Shown here piece by piece: positions 24,241 through 32,885 of a stretch of 41,830 nt of DNA; positions within the stretch are counted from its first letter, which is position 1; each line of letters starts with the position of its first letter. Origin of the DNA: Bryobacteraceae bacterium. Its GTDB lineage: Bacteria > Acidobacteriota > Terriglobia > Bryobacterales > Bryobacteraceae. Under the pieces are notes generated by a model. The model was given only the letters and a program-made list of their open reading frames with translations. It did not search any database and had not been told where the DNA came from. Location: contig JASHNT010000034.1 in the NCBI GenBank assembly GCA_030041495.1, forward strand, positions 1 to 41,830, read 5' to 3'. Made by a program: the position numbers and the translations under genes.

Positions 24241-26916
24241 CTACAGTTTTCCCGCCCCGGCTTGATTAACGTCAGGCTTTTGGGGGGTCGCGGAACTCGC
24301 CAGAACCTGTCCCGTCAAGCACGCATGGATAGAGTCTGCAAGCCCGGGGGCGTTGTCCAAGCTTAATAGGGAATCGTGATCGCCAGCGACTTCGCGCACC
24401 TCGATTCCGGCTCGGGCAACATCCTGCCATCCATAGCGCGGATCGTCGAGCACCTCGCTGACCGGATGGTCCGCTGCAAGAAAGTGCACGATGGGAACGC
24501 AACAATCCCGAAGCTCGTACTGCCAAAGCGCAACCGCGGCGCGAGTGTTCAATGGATTCTCATTCAGCCCTCTCCCCAATGACGTGCGCTCGGTACGGCG
24601 TCTCCAGCGGCCGACGATGCGCCGCTGAAGCAAGATTCCGAGGGTGTATGTCTGGCTCCGAGCCCTTTTCCAGTCCAGGGTCCGGACGATTCCAATCACT
24701 TGGGTCAGGTATTTGGACCAATTGGCGGCGAGTTTGGGATAACCCGGCGTCACCGCGTCAAAAAACAGGAGACGAAGAACCGTTTCACCTTCCGCGCGCA
24801 ACTGCCGCGCAGCCTCGAAGGCCACCACGGCGCCGAAGCAATGACCCGCGAGGAGATACGGCCCATGCGCTTGCGCTTTGCGAATCGCTTCAATCGAACT
24901 TCGCGCTAAATCCTCCACCCGGCGGGCGGTTTCGTAATTCGTGGGAATCGATGCGGTGACCACGCACAAGGAAAGCTGCGCCCCTAAACTCGCCGCCAAA
25001 GGCCGCAAGTAATACGGGTCCACCGGGCCGCCATCGCGACCTCGCCAGCCGGGAAAGCAGAAGAGCGGAACCGCGTTCATCGATTCGCTGGAGCCAACGG
25101 CGTGGGCCGCGTGAAAAACCAGAATACCGTCCCCGTCGTTTTCGCGCGCATCTCGCGTTGCCTGGCATTCCGCAACGATTCGCGCCAGCGTTTCTATGGT
25201 GGGTTCATCGAGAAAGTCGGCCCGGGCCATCACCTGTCCATCCGTATCGAATTCCCGGTCGACCTCCGCTAGCATACGCGCGCAACTCAGCGAATCGCCG
25301 CCCAGCTCTATGAAATCGCCGTCGAGTGAGATTGTCTTCATTCCAAGGATCTCGGCCCAGATTCGCATGATCCGTTGCTCCGTCGCGGTGCGCGGGCGCT
25401 CAATTCTACGTTCGCGCGCGGCGTCTGCGATATATCTGTCGGCAAGCAGTGTGCGTTGCGGTTTACCGGCTGCGGTGCGCGGAATCGAATCGACGAAGAC
25501 GATAGGCCGAGGAACTTTGAAAGCCGCCAGCCGGCTCGCTGTGTAATGCCGCAAATCGGCTGCCGTCAGGTGAGCGCCTTCCCGAAGCACAATGGCGGCG
25601 GCGACGTTTTCTCCAAGCGTGCGATGCGGTACGCCGAAGGCCGCTGCATCTTGGACGGAAGGATGACTCAGGAGAACCCGGTCGATCTCCGAAGGCTGGA
25701 TCTTTTCATTGCCCCGGCTGATGATCTCTTTGATCCGGCCGGTGATGAACAGGAAGCCTTCGTCATCTAAGTAGCCGAGATCGCCGCTGTGGAACCAGCC
25801 ATCACGGAAGGCGCTCCGGGTAGCTTCTTCATCGTCCAGATACCCCGAGACCACGCCGGCGCCGCGAAGCAGGATTTCACCTTGCCGATTCGCCGGAAGC
25901 GCGTTTCCGGAGGCGTCTGCCACGGCGATTGTAGGCCCAAAGCTGATCCCCGCCGAACCCGGCTTGGATGCGGCAATCGTGTTTCGCGTTGCCCCCGCGC
26001 ACTCCGTCGAGCCGTATCCCACAAGCACCGGCGCCCGCATTACCTCTTGAGCCGCTTGGCACAACGCGGGCTCCGGCGTAGCCCCGCCAACCAAAATAAA
26101 TCGCGGAGCGGCGCCGGCGAAGACTCTCCGCGCCGCCGGGCCAGCCGTGACAACCGCATGTAGTGCCGAGGCGCCGGTCGCCATCCAGGTCGGGTGGAAC
26201 TCCTCCCACCACGACGGAAGCTGCGACACGTCGAATCCCGGGGTACAAACGGCACTACCGCCATAGTGCAACTGCGACAGAACGCGCCCGAAGCCGAACA
26301 CATGAAAAAGGGGCATGCCGGTCAGGAGACGATCTTCCGGGCCGAGTTGGAACGCTCTCCCGTCACACGCAATATGCGCCTGGATGCCGTCCTCGCTCAG
26401 GGGAACCAGTTTGGGATCCCCAGTGGTGGAAGAGCTCAAGAACACTAGTGGTGCTTCCGTGTGACGCGATGGCTCGGTCGAGGTGCGCGGCGACATCGTT
26501 TCAACGGCGAGGCCATCCTCTCCGCCCCCTCCGGCGAGCCTCGCGCGAAGCGCCAATAATCCCAACTCACGAGCCGCGGCCAGCGCAGGTGATTCGCCGC
26601 TGCCCGTGAGCACCACCGCGCCCGCGCGTAAACGCTTCAGGTAGCGAAAATATTCGTCGAACGTCAACGAAGGGTCCAGCGGGACGCACGTCGAGCCGCT
26701 GGATAGCGCAAGACAAGTGACCATGGAAGCGAGGCCGGTCTGCATCAAGACACAAACAGGTCCGGCTGGTAGGCCAGCGTGCCGAAACTCATCTTGCCCC
26801 TGCCGTACCAACGACAGAAGAGTTGCGTAAGTCAGCGGCGCTTTGCCCGGAGCCAGCAGGGCAGGCTTCTCCGGTTCTGTCAGCGCCCACTGGGCCAGTT
26901 GCAGAATTCTATCCAT
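24241..26916 (-). CDS. A-T-TE one-module synthetase with complete Cys-type TE triad
   Basis: 891 residues, a paralogue of the protein at 19341-22004. Adenylation domain about 1-500: SSSTTGDPKL (161-170), MPLFHVFG (201-208, acyl-ligase-like A4), VGYGSTE (299-305), DGWFHSGDLG (372-381), TGRIKEIISRG (392-402), and TAAGKPQR (481-488). Carrier domain: FIELGGDSLS with Ser542. TE domain: PYLLAGHCFGAVVAFEAARQ with Cys693 as nucleophile, LLFFDAVTPGYPK with Asp720, and VREVAGDHDSLLS with His847. All three catalytic positions are filled, with Cys in place of Ser. Closest architectural comparison is the stand-alone A-T-TE furanone/quinone synthetases (for example RalA, AtrA), but the product is not known. 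It is followed within 7 nt by the methyltransferase. Confidence 0.88.
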   Translation of the reverse strand: MDRILQLAQWALTEPEKPALLAPGKAPLTYATLLSLVRQGQDEFRHAGLPAGPVCVLMQTGLASMVTCLALSSGSTCVPLDPSLTFDEYFRYLKRLRAGAVVLTGSGESPALAAARELGLLALRARLAGGGGEDGLAVETMSPRTSTEPSRHTEAPLVFLSSSTTGDPKLVPLSEDGIQAHIACDGRAFQLGPEDRLLTGMPLFHVFGFGRVLSQLHYGGSAVCTPGFDVSQLPSWWEEFHPTWMATGASALHAVVTAGPAARRVFAGAAPRFILVGGATPEPALCQAAQEVMRAPVLVGYGSTECAGATRNTIAASKPGSAGISFGPTIAVADASGNALPANRQGEILLRGAGVVSGYLDDEEATRSAFRDGWFHSGDLGYLDDEGFLFITGRIKEIISRGNEKIQPSEIDRVLLSHPSVQDAAAFGVPHRTLGENVAAAIVLREGAHLTAADLRHYTASRLAAFKVPRPIVFVDSIPRTAAGKPQRTLLADRYIADAARERRIERPRTATEQRIMRIWAEILGMKTISLDGDFIELGGDSLSCARMLAEVDREFDTDGQVMARADFLDEPTIETLARIVAECQATRDARENDGDGILVFHAAHAVGSSESMNAVPLFCFPGWRGRDGGPVDPYYLRPLAASLGAQLSLCVVTASIPTNYETARRVEDLARSSIEAIRKAQAHGPYLLAGHCFGAVVAFEAARQLRAEGETVLRLLFFDAVTPGYPKLAANWSKYLTQVIGIVRTLDWKRARSQTYTLGILLQRRIVGRWRRRTERTSLGRGLNENPLNTRAAVALWQYELRDCCVPIVHFLAADHPVSEVLDDPRYGWQDVARAGIEVREVAGDHDSLLSLDNAPGLADSIHACLTGQVLASSATPQKPDVNQAGAGKL

Positions 26917-27288
26917 TCAATTCGGAGGTCGAGACAGCCAACAAATACAATCCGAACGTGTAAAAGAATTTCCCGTATTCCAGCGTCAGCGTGCGCTTGT
27001 CCCTCTGGGCTGACGCCCAAACAGCAAATACACTTCCCCGGTAAGACGACTGTACCGCATAATTGGGACTCCTTGCGCCTGGCCAGGGCGCTCACCGCCT
27101 TGAGGATCGCCTTCTCAGTCTTTCTCGTTCTAAACAATTCAAATACAGAGGAAGCATAAAAGATAGTTGGAGTCTCGTGGGAGAACAGCCCAACCTGGCG
27201 GGATACCGCCGGTGATGACTCAAAGAGAACCCACGGTCTGTTCCTGGTGAACTCCGGGACAGGTGAGTTCGAACCGGCAAATTGCTAC
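26909..27288 (-). pseudogene. Possible broken gene upstream of the second A-T-TE gene
   Basis: The 408-bp gap before urtE is not empty-looking on the minus strand. Frame one is open after TAG near 27288 and reads, in part, RPWVLFESSPAVSRQVGLFS and HETPTIFYASSVFELFRTRK, then KAILKAVSALARRKES. A shift near 27060-27072 leads into another frame: NYAVQSSYRGSVFAVWASAQ, LTLEYGKFFYTFGLYLLAVS, ending TAG at 26911-26909, which overlaps the ATG of the A-T-TE gene by a few nt. Such end-to-start overlap is typical of a real upstream gene in an operon. No in-frame start is clear and I do not recognise the family, so this may still be chance. Confidence 0.35.
27249..27270 (-). terminator. Inverted repeat after urtE
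   Basis: GAACTC (27249-27254) and GAGTTC (27265-27270) form a 6-bp stem with a 10-nt loop about 55 nt beyond the urtE stop on the minus strand. No T-run follows. Confidence 0.3.
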
Positions 27289-27324
27289 CCGGAGGCCTGC
27301 TGCAGGTACAACACACGGCCGTGG

Positions 27325-28026
27325 TCAGACGCTCAGGTGCTCGCGGACCACTTCGTCGGTCAGCTCGCCGATGGCGCCGGACGCTACGCGGCGGCCTTTG
27401 TCAAGAATGCAGAATTCGCTAGCCACGCGCCGGGCAAACGGCAGCTTCTGCTCAACCAGAAGCACGGTGAGCCGTTCCTCTTGATTCAGCCGCAACACAA
27501 TGTCTCCGATCTCATGAACAATGTTGGGTTGAATGCCTTCGGTGGGCTCATCCAGAATCAGTAGTTTCGGCTCTAGAACCAGTGCGCGGCCGATGGCAAG
27601 CTGTTGCTGCTGGCCCCCGGAAAGATCGCCGCCGCGGCGCTTCAGCATCTTCTTCAATACGGGGAACAGACGGAAGATCCGATCGGGAATCGTTCGCGGT
27701 CCGTGCGGGCGAATGCCGATGCCGACGCGCAGATTCTCCTCTACCGTCAAATGCGAAAAAATTTCGCGCCCCTGCGGCACGTAGCCGATCCCCAGCCGCG
27801 CTCTCCGCTCGGCGGGGCATTTCAACAGGTCCGTGCCTTCGAAGACCACGCTTCCGGAGCGGACCGGCTCCAGGCCCATGACGCATTTGAGCAAGGTGGT
27901 CTTGCCCATGCCGTTGCGGCCCATCACGCACATGCGCGACCCGGCTGGAACTGCCAGGTCCACATCCCACAGCGTGTGGCTGCCGCCGTAAAACTGATTC
28001 AGGCCTCGAATCGCCAGAACGTTCAT
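27325..28026 (-). CDS. urtE: Urea ABC transporter ATP-binding protein UrtE
   Basis: 233 residues, the short LivF-like ATPase. Walker A GRNGMGKTTLLKCVMG, Q-loop region, signature LSGGQQQQLAIGRAL, and Walker B LLILDEPTEGIQPNIV. The phrase GYVPQGREIFSHLTVEENL is characteristic of UrtE/LivF proteins. It energises urea uptake with UrtD. ATG 28026 overlaps the stop of urtD as ATGA. It is the last gene of porin-urtABCDE. Distinction from branched-chain amino-acid LivF rests on the adjacent urease genes and the UrtA/UrtB features. Confidence 0.92.
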   Translation of the reverse strand: MNVLAIRGLNQFYGGSHTLWDVDLAVPAGSRMCVMGRNGMGKTTLLKCVMGLEPVRSGSVVFEGTDLLKCPAERRARLGIGYVPQGREIFSHLTVEENLRVGIGIRPHGPRTIPDRIFRLFPVLKKMLKRRGGDLSGGQQQQLAIGRALVLEPKLLILDEPTEGIQPNIVHEIGDIVLRLNQEERLTVLLVEQKLPFARRVASEFCILDKGRRVASGAIGELTDEVVREHLSV

Positions 28027-28769
28027 ACGCCCAGATACACCTCTTTCACGCGAGCATCGTTCTGCACCTTTTCCATGTCGCCTTCGGCCAGCACGCTGCC
28101 TTCATGCAGCACCACGACGCGCCGCGCGATGGAGCGCACGAAGGACATGTCATGCTCAACCACGACGATAGAATGCTCGCCCTCCAGCGACAACAGCAAC
28201 TCCGAGGTGCGCTCGATCTCATGCGGGGTCATCCCGGCCACGGGTTCGTCGACCAAGAGCAGCTCGGGATTCTGCATCAGCAGCATCCCGATTTCCAGCC
28301 ACTGCTTCTGCCCGTGCGAAAGGATTTTCGCGAGCGAGGCTTGATGATCGCCGAGGCCGGTGATGTCCAGCACCTCATCGATGCGTTTGCGCTGCTGGGG
28401 CGTAATCCGTGCGCGAAGTGTATTGAAGAACGACCGGTTGCCCGCCGAGGCCAGCTCCAGGTTCTCGAAGACCGTTAGTTCCTCAAACACGGTCGGCTTC
28501 TGAAACTTCCGCCCGATTCCCACAGCTACGATTTCCGGCTCGGTGAGCTTCAACAGATCGATGGCGTCGCCGAAGAAGGCGCTACCGGTATCGGCGCGAG
28601 TTTTTCCGGTGATCACGTCCATCATGGTGGTTTTGCCGGCGCCATTGGGGCCGATGATGCACAACAGCTCGCCCGGATCCACGTATAGGTTGAGTTTATT
28701 GAGTGCCTTAAAGCCGTCGAAGCTGACGGTCAGGTCCTCCAGATAAAGACGCTTGCCGCGGGTGCTCAT
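28023..28769 (-). CDS. urtD: Urea ABC transporter ATP-binding protein UrtD
   Basis: 248 residues from ATG 28769, which overlaps the urtC stop as ATGA; in-frame sequence further upstream (to 29027) is inside urtC. Walker A GPNGAGKTTMMDVITGKTR, IGRKFQKPTVFEELTVFENLE, signature ILSHGQKQWLEIGMLL, Walker B LLVDEPVAGMTPHE. SHGQKQWLEIGMLL is the diagnostic form of the signature in UrtD, as opposed to SGGQ in LivG. Works with UrtE as the nucleotide-binding pair. Confidence 0.93.
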   Translation of the reverse strand: MSTRGKRLYLEDLTVSFDGFKALNKLNLYVDPGELLCIIGPNGAGKTTMMDVITGKTRADTGSAFFGDAIDLLKLTEPEIVAVGIGRKFQKPTVFEELTVFENLELASAGNRSFFNTLRARITPQQRKRIDEVLDITGLGDHQASLAKILSHGQKQWLEIGMLLMQNPELLLVDEPVAGMTPHEIERTSELLLSLEGEHSIVVVEHDMSFVRSIARRVVVLHEGSVLAEGDMEKVQNDARVKEVYLGV

Positions 28770-29911
28770 TTCTTGACGATCACGCCTTCCTCGCCTTCCA
28801 CGTGCGCGGGCTCGGGCGAATCCGGAAGGGCCCTGCGCTTCCGGTGCAATTCCCAAGCGCCGATGATGCCGTCGGGCAGGAAGCGCGTCACCAGCACGAA
28901 CAGGAGACCCAGGGCGTACAGCCAGATCTCGGGGAGCGCGCCGGTGAAGTAGGTTTTGGCGTAGTTGACCAGCACCGCGCCGGCAACGGCTCCGTAGAGC
29001 GTACCGCGTCCGCCGACCGCGACCCAAATGACGGCTTCAATCGAACCGATGGGATCGAATTCACTGGGATTGATGATTCCGATTTGCGGGACGTACAATG
29101 ATCCGGCGATGCCGGCCAGCACACAGGAGAACACGAAAAGCCACAGCTTATAGGATTCCACGGAATAGCCGAGAAAGCGGGTGCGGCTTTCGGCGTCGCG
29201 AATCGCGCGGATCACACGCCCGGCGCGGGATTCGACGATCCACCGGCAGACCAGGTAGGCCGCGGCGAGAATCACCGCGGTGATCACCAGCAGCGAGACG
29301 TGGGTGCGGTCCGAATGCAGATCGAAGCCCAGGATGTCCTTGAAATCGGTGAAGCCGTTGTTGCCGCCGAAGCCCATGTCGTTGCGGAAGAAGGCCAGCA
29401 TCAGGGCATAGGTGAGCGCCTGCGTGATGATGGAAAAATAGACGCCGGTAACCCGGGAGCGGAACGCGAACCAGCCGAAAACCAGCCCCAGCAATCCGGG
29501 AACGACCATCACCATGAGAGCAGCGAAGGCGAGATGGTTAAAGCCATGCCAGAACCACGGCAGGCTCTTCCAATTCAAAAACACCATGAAATCCGGAAGG
29601 ATGGGGTCGCCGTAGACGCCGCGCGGGCCAATCTCGCGCATTAGGTACATACCCATCGCGTAGCCGCCCAGCGCGAAGAAAGCTCCGTGCCCCAGACTCA
29701 AGATACCGCAATAACCCCAGATGAGATCGATGGAGAGAGCCAATAACCCATAGCAGAGATACTTGCCGATGAGGCCGATTCCGTAGTCGGAGAGATGAAG
29801 CGCGGAGCCGGCGGGGACGGCTAGGTTTAGAATCGGTACGAAGATCGCCACGGCGGCAAGGATGCCGAGAAACCAGCGGCCGCCGCGATCGCGCTGCAAA
29901 AGGCCCGGCAC
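28766..29911 (-). CDS. urtC: Urea ABC transporter permease UrtC
   Basis: 381 residues with about 9-10 membrane helices. Diagnostic stretch: LIWGYCGILSLGHGAFFALGGYAMGMYLMRE, a long insertion loop (VYGDPILPDFMVFLNWKSLP) and WVAVGGRGTLYGAVAGAVLVN near the C-terminus. The start is GTG 29911, which overlaps the urtB stop by one base (TAGTG). It forms the translocation channel with UrtB. The C-terminal tail after the last helix is charged and ends EEGVIVKK. Confidence 0.93.
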   Translation of the reverse strand: MPGLLQRDRGGRWFLGILAAVAIFVPILNLAVPAGSALHLSDYGIGLIGKYLCYGLLALSIDLIWGYCGILSLGHGAFFALGGYAMGMYLMREIGPRGVYGDPILPDFMVFLNWKSLPWFWHGFNHLAFAALMVMVVPGLLGLVFGWFAFRSRVTGVYFSIITQALTYALMLAFFRNDMGFGGNNGFTDFKDILGFDLHSDRTHVSLLVITAVILAAAYLVCRWIVESRAGRVIRAIRDAESRTRFLGYSVESYKLWLFVFSCVLAGIAGSLYVPQIGIINPSEFDPIGSIEAVIWVAVGGRGTLYGAVAGAVLVNYAKTYFTGALPEIWLYALGLLFVLVTRFLPDGIIGAWELHRKRRALPDSPEPAHVEGEEGVIVKK

Positions 29912-31560
29912 TATTTATCCTCCGCCCCGCGGCCGACCTGCGGGAACAGTCCCCGGGGCCGGGCCTGAATGAAGAGGATCAGCGCCACCAGCACGAGTAT
30001 CTTCGCGAGCACGGCGCCAGCATAAGGCTCCAGAAGTTGATTCACGACACCCATCGACATTCCACCGACAAGCGAGCCCCACAAATTGCCCACGCCTCCG
30101 AACACCACCACCATGAAGGAATCGATGATGTAGGATTGGCCGAGATTGGGGCCTACATTAGTCAACTGGCTTAGGGCGACTCCCGCGACGCCGGCGATGC
30201 CTGATCCCAGGCCGAAGGTCATCGCGTCCACCCATTCGGTCCGAATGCCCATCGCTTTGGCCATGGCCCGGTTCTGCGAGACCGCGCGAATGTCCAGCCC
30301 GATGCGCGTGCGCTTGAGGATCAGCAACAGCAGCGCAAAGACCAGCAGCGTAAAGATCACGATGTACAAACGGTTGTAAGTGATTTCCAGAGCGTCATTC
30401 AGGCGCAGGGAGCCGCTCATGAAATCGGGCGTCTGCACCGAACGGTTCAGCGCGGTGAAGATCGAGCGCACGCCCTGTTGCAGGATCAGGCTGACACCGA
30501 AGGTCGCCAGCAGCGTCTCCAAGGGCCTTCCGTAGAGATATTGAATGATGGTGCGCTCCATCGCCACGCCGGCCAGGCCGGAGACGATGAAGGCGGCGGG
30601 AATCGAGACCAGGATCGACAAGGCGATGTGCCCCGGCATGATCATCTGCACCACGTAGGTGGTGTATGCGCCGAGCATCATCAATTCGCCATGAGCCATG
30701 TTAATAACGCCCATGACGCCGAAGGTGATGGCCAGCCCGGTGGCGATTAGAACCAGCACGGAACCGAGGCTTAGGCCGAAGAACAGAATCTGGATGTCGG
30801 CGTAGAAGGTGCGCCAGCCGTCGATGGTTTGCATGGCGGCGGCCGCTGCGCGGCGCACGCGCTCATCCGGTTCGGTGAAGCTGCCGTCCGAATTTTTTCC
30901 GGTCAACTGCTCCAGCCGGTTGCGTACATCCTGGCTGAGGCTTTCCTTGAGCGTAGCGATGGCGTTCAAGCGCGCCGAGGCGTCTGTGCTGTCCAGATCC
31001 GCCAGCGCAATGCCGGTGGCGATTTCTTTCTTGACGGCAGCGTTCTTCTCGAGCGGAAGCCGCTCGCGCAGTAGAGCGATGGTTGCATCGTCCAGTGACG
31101 TGAGAATCTCGCGCGCGGCGTCCAGACGCACGGCAGCATCCGGGCTCGACAGCGAGTAGCGAGCGAGGGTGAGGCGCACGGAGTGGCGCAAAGCGTTGTT
31201 GGTGCCGATTTGCGTCATGCTGTCGGCGGAAGCCGATCCGGCATCCTTGAGGGTCAGAGGATCGACGAGTTTGAGGGGATCGCCCTCGGCCGACTTGGCA
31301 ATGAAAATTCTTTGGTCGCTGTTGCGGTAGTACAGCCGCTCATCGAGCAGCGCTTGAAGAACCGCGCGGACGCCGGGATGGCCGCTCTGGCTCAGCTTCT
31401 CGACAATCGCTTGCTTGTCGTCGTAGCTGGCATCGCGGAGTTGCCCCAGCGTCGTCAGGAAGGCTGCGTCTTTTTGAGATTGTGCGCGAACCGGAAGCAC
31501 AGCCCCGCCCAGGGCGAGCAGCAGCACCAGCCACGGCCCGCCCCAGGCGGAGCGTTTCAC
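29911..31560 (-). CDS. urtB: Urea ABC transporter permease UrtB, long form
   Basis: 549 residues from GTG 31560, overlapping the urtA stop by one base as TAGTG; the same junction occurs at urtB/urtC. After a signal-like segment (PWLVLLLALGGAVLPVRA) an extracytoplasmic region of about 230 residues, helical and charged, precedes the permease domain that begins near ILFFGLSLGSVLVLIATGLA. This long N-terminal region is usual for UrtB and separates it from LivH. Permease landmarks: GVINMAHGELMMLGAYTTYV, RAVSQNRAMAKAMGIRTEWV and VVVFGGVGNLWGSLVGGMSM. The N-terminal region's job is unknown. Confidence 0.92.
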   Translation of the reverse strand: MKRSAWGGPWLVLLLALGGAVLPVRAQSQKDAAFLTTLGQLRDASYDDKQAIVEKLSQSGHPGVRAVLQALLDERLYYRNSDQRIFIAKSAEGDPLKLVDPLTLKDAGSASADSMTQIGTNNALRHSVRLTLARYSLSSPDAAVRLDAAREILTSLDDATIALLRERLPLEKNAAVKKEIATGIALADLDSTDASARLNAIATLKESLSQDVRNRLEQLTGKNSDGSFTEPDERVRRAAAAAMQTIDGWRTFYADIQILFFGLSLGSVLVLIATGLAITFGVMGVINMAHGELMMLGAYTTYVVQMIMPGHIALSILVSIPAAFIVSGLAGVAMERTIIQYLYGRPLETLLATFGVSLILQQGVRSIFTALNRSVQTPDFMSGSLRLNDALEITYNRLYIVIFTLLVFALLLLILKRTRIGLDIRAVSQNRAMAKAMGIRTEWVDAMTFGLGSGIAGVAGVALSQLTNVGPNLGQSYIIDSFMVVVFGGVGNLWGSLVGGMSMGVVNQLLEPYAGAVLAKILVLVALILFIQARPRGLFPQVGRGAEDK

Positions 31561-32846
31561 TACTTGTAGTTCTGACCCGAACACTTCTTAGTTACTTTAT
31601 TGTAGTTGCCGCAATGCAGCGTCACCCAATCGGCTTCGATGTCCTTGCTGCCGGGCAGATAGTCGGACCAGGCATCGCCGGGAACTTCACCCGGGGATTT
31701 CCACACCACGTTGAACTGGCCATCGGCCTTCACTTCGCCAATGTACACCGGTTTGGTGATGTGGTGGTTGGGAAGCACGGTGGCCGTGCCGCCGGTCAGG
31801 TTGGGCGTTGAGAGACCCGGCAGAGCCGCGATCACTTTGTCCGTTTGTGTCGTCCCGGCCTTCTGCACCGCTTTCACCCACAGGTTGAAGCCGATGTAGG
31901 AAGCCTCCATTGGATCGTTGGTGGTACGCTTGGGATTCTTTATGAAGGCGTGCCACTGATCGATGAATGCTTTGTTGGCGGGCGTGTTGATGCTTTCGAA
32001 ATAATTCCAGGCGGCCAGGTGTCCCACTAGCGGCTTGGTATCCACGCCGGAGAGTTCCTCTTCACCCACGGAGAACGCGACCACGGGGATGTTTTCCGCC
32101 GAGATTTTCTGATTTGCGAGTTCCTTGTAGAACGGAACGTTGGCGTCGCCGTTGATGGTAGAAACCACGGCGGTCTTCTTGCCGGCGGAGCCGAACTTCT
32201 TGATCTCCGCTACGCGCGCCTGCCAGTTGGAGTAGCCGAACGGCGTGTAGTTGATAGAGATGTCTTCCGGCTTCACGCCCTTGGCGCGCAGATAGGCTTC
32301 CAGGATTTTGTTGGTGGTGCGCGGATAAACGTAGTCGGTTCCTTCCAACACCCAACGCTTCACGCCCACCTCCTTCATCAGATAGTCGACCGCGGGGATG
32401 GCCTGCTGGTTGGGCGCAGCGCCAGTGTAGATCACGTTGCGCGACGACTCTTCGCCTTCATACTGGACCGGGTAGAAGAGCAAGCCGTCGTCTTTTTCGA
32501 ACACCGGCAGTACGGATTTTCGCGAGACTGAGGTCCAGCATCCGAATACCACGGCGACTTTGTCTTTCTCGAGTAGCTCCGACGCCTTTTCGGCGAAGAG
32601 AGGCCAGTTGGAAGCGGGGTCCACGACCACTGCTTCCAGTTTCTTGCCCAGCAATCCGCCCTTTTTATTCTGTTGGTCGATCATCATCAGAATCGTGTCT
32701 TTCAGCGTTGTCTCGCTGATCGCCATGGTTCCTGAAAGAGAATGCAGCACGCCCACCTTGATGGTGTTTTGCGCGGATGCGGCTGCGGAGAAGACCAGCC
32801 CGGCCGTCAGCAGCCAGGTGGTCATCGGCCTTCCTGTAGGTTTCAT
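31560..32846 (-). CDS. urtA: Urea ABC transporter substrate-binding protein UrtA
   Basis: 428 residues with a signal peptide (TTWLLTAGLVFSAAASAQ). The mature protein matches the urea-binding UrtA subgroup of periplasmic amide-binding proteins: IKVGVLHSLSGTMAISETTL at the N-terminus, VFGCWTSVSRKSVLPVFE, LLFYPVQYEGEESSRNVIYT, GTDYVYPRTTNKILEAYL, and DPMEASYIGFNLWVKAVQ. It captures urea in the periplasm for UrtBC. It is preceded by the porin with a 39-nt gap, which suggests the two are co-transcribed and co-regulated. Confidence 0.94.
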   Translation of the reverse strand: MKPTGRPMTTWLLTAGLVFSAAASAQNTIKVGVLHSLSGTMAISETTLKDTILMMIDQQNKKGGLLGKKLEAVVVDPASNWPLFAEKASELLEKDKVAVVFGCWTSVSRKSVLPVFEKDDGLLFYPVQYEGEESSRNVIYTGAAPNQQAIPAVDYLMKEVGVKRWVLEGTDYVYPRTTNKILEAYLRAKGVKPEDISINYTPFGYSNWQARVAEIKKFGSAGKKTAVVSTINGDANVPFYKELANQKISAENIPVVAFSVGEEELSGVDTKPLVGHLAAWNYFESINTPANKAFIDQWHAFIKNPKRTTNDPMEASYIGFNLWVKAVQKAGTTQTDKVIAALPGLSTPNLTGGTATVLPNHHITKPVYIGEVKADGQFNVVWKSPGEVPGDAWSDYLPGSKDIEADWVTLHCGNYNKVTKKCSGQNYK

Positions 32847-32885
32847 AGATAAGCTCCTTCCGTCTGAGGTTGAGAACGCATTACG

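Noticed and set aside
27260-27310. TTCGAAC-like T-loop considered as a tRNA
   Set aside because: No complementary T-stem, anticodon arm or acceptor stem can be folded around it on either strand.
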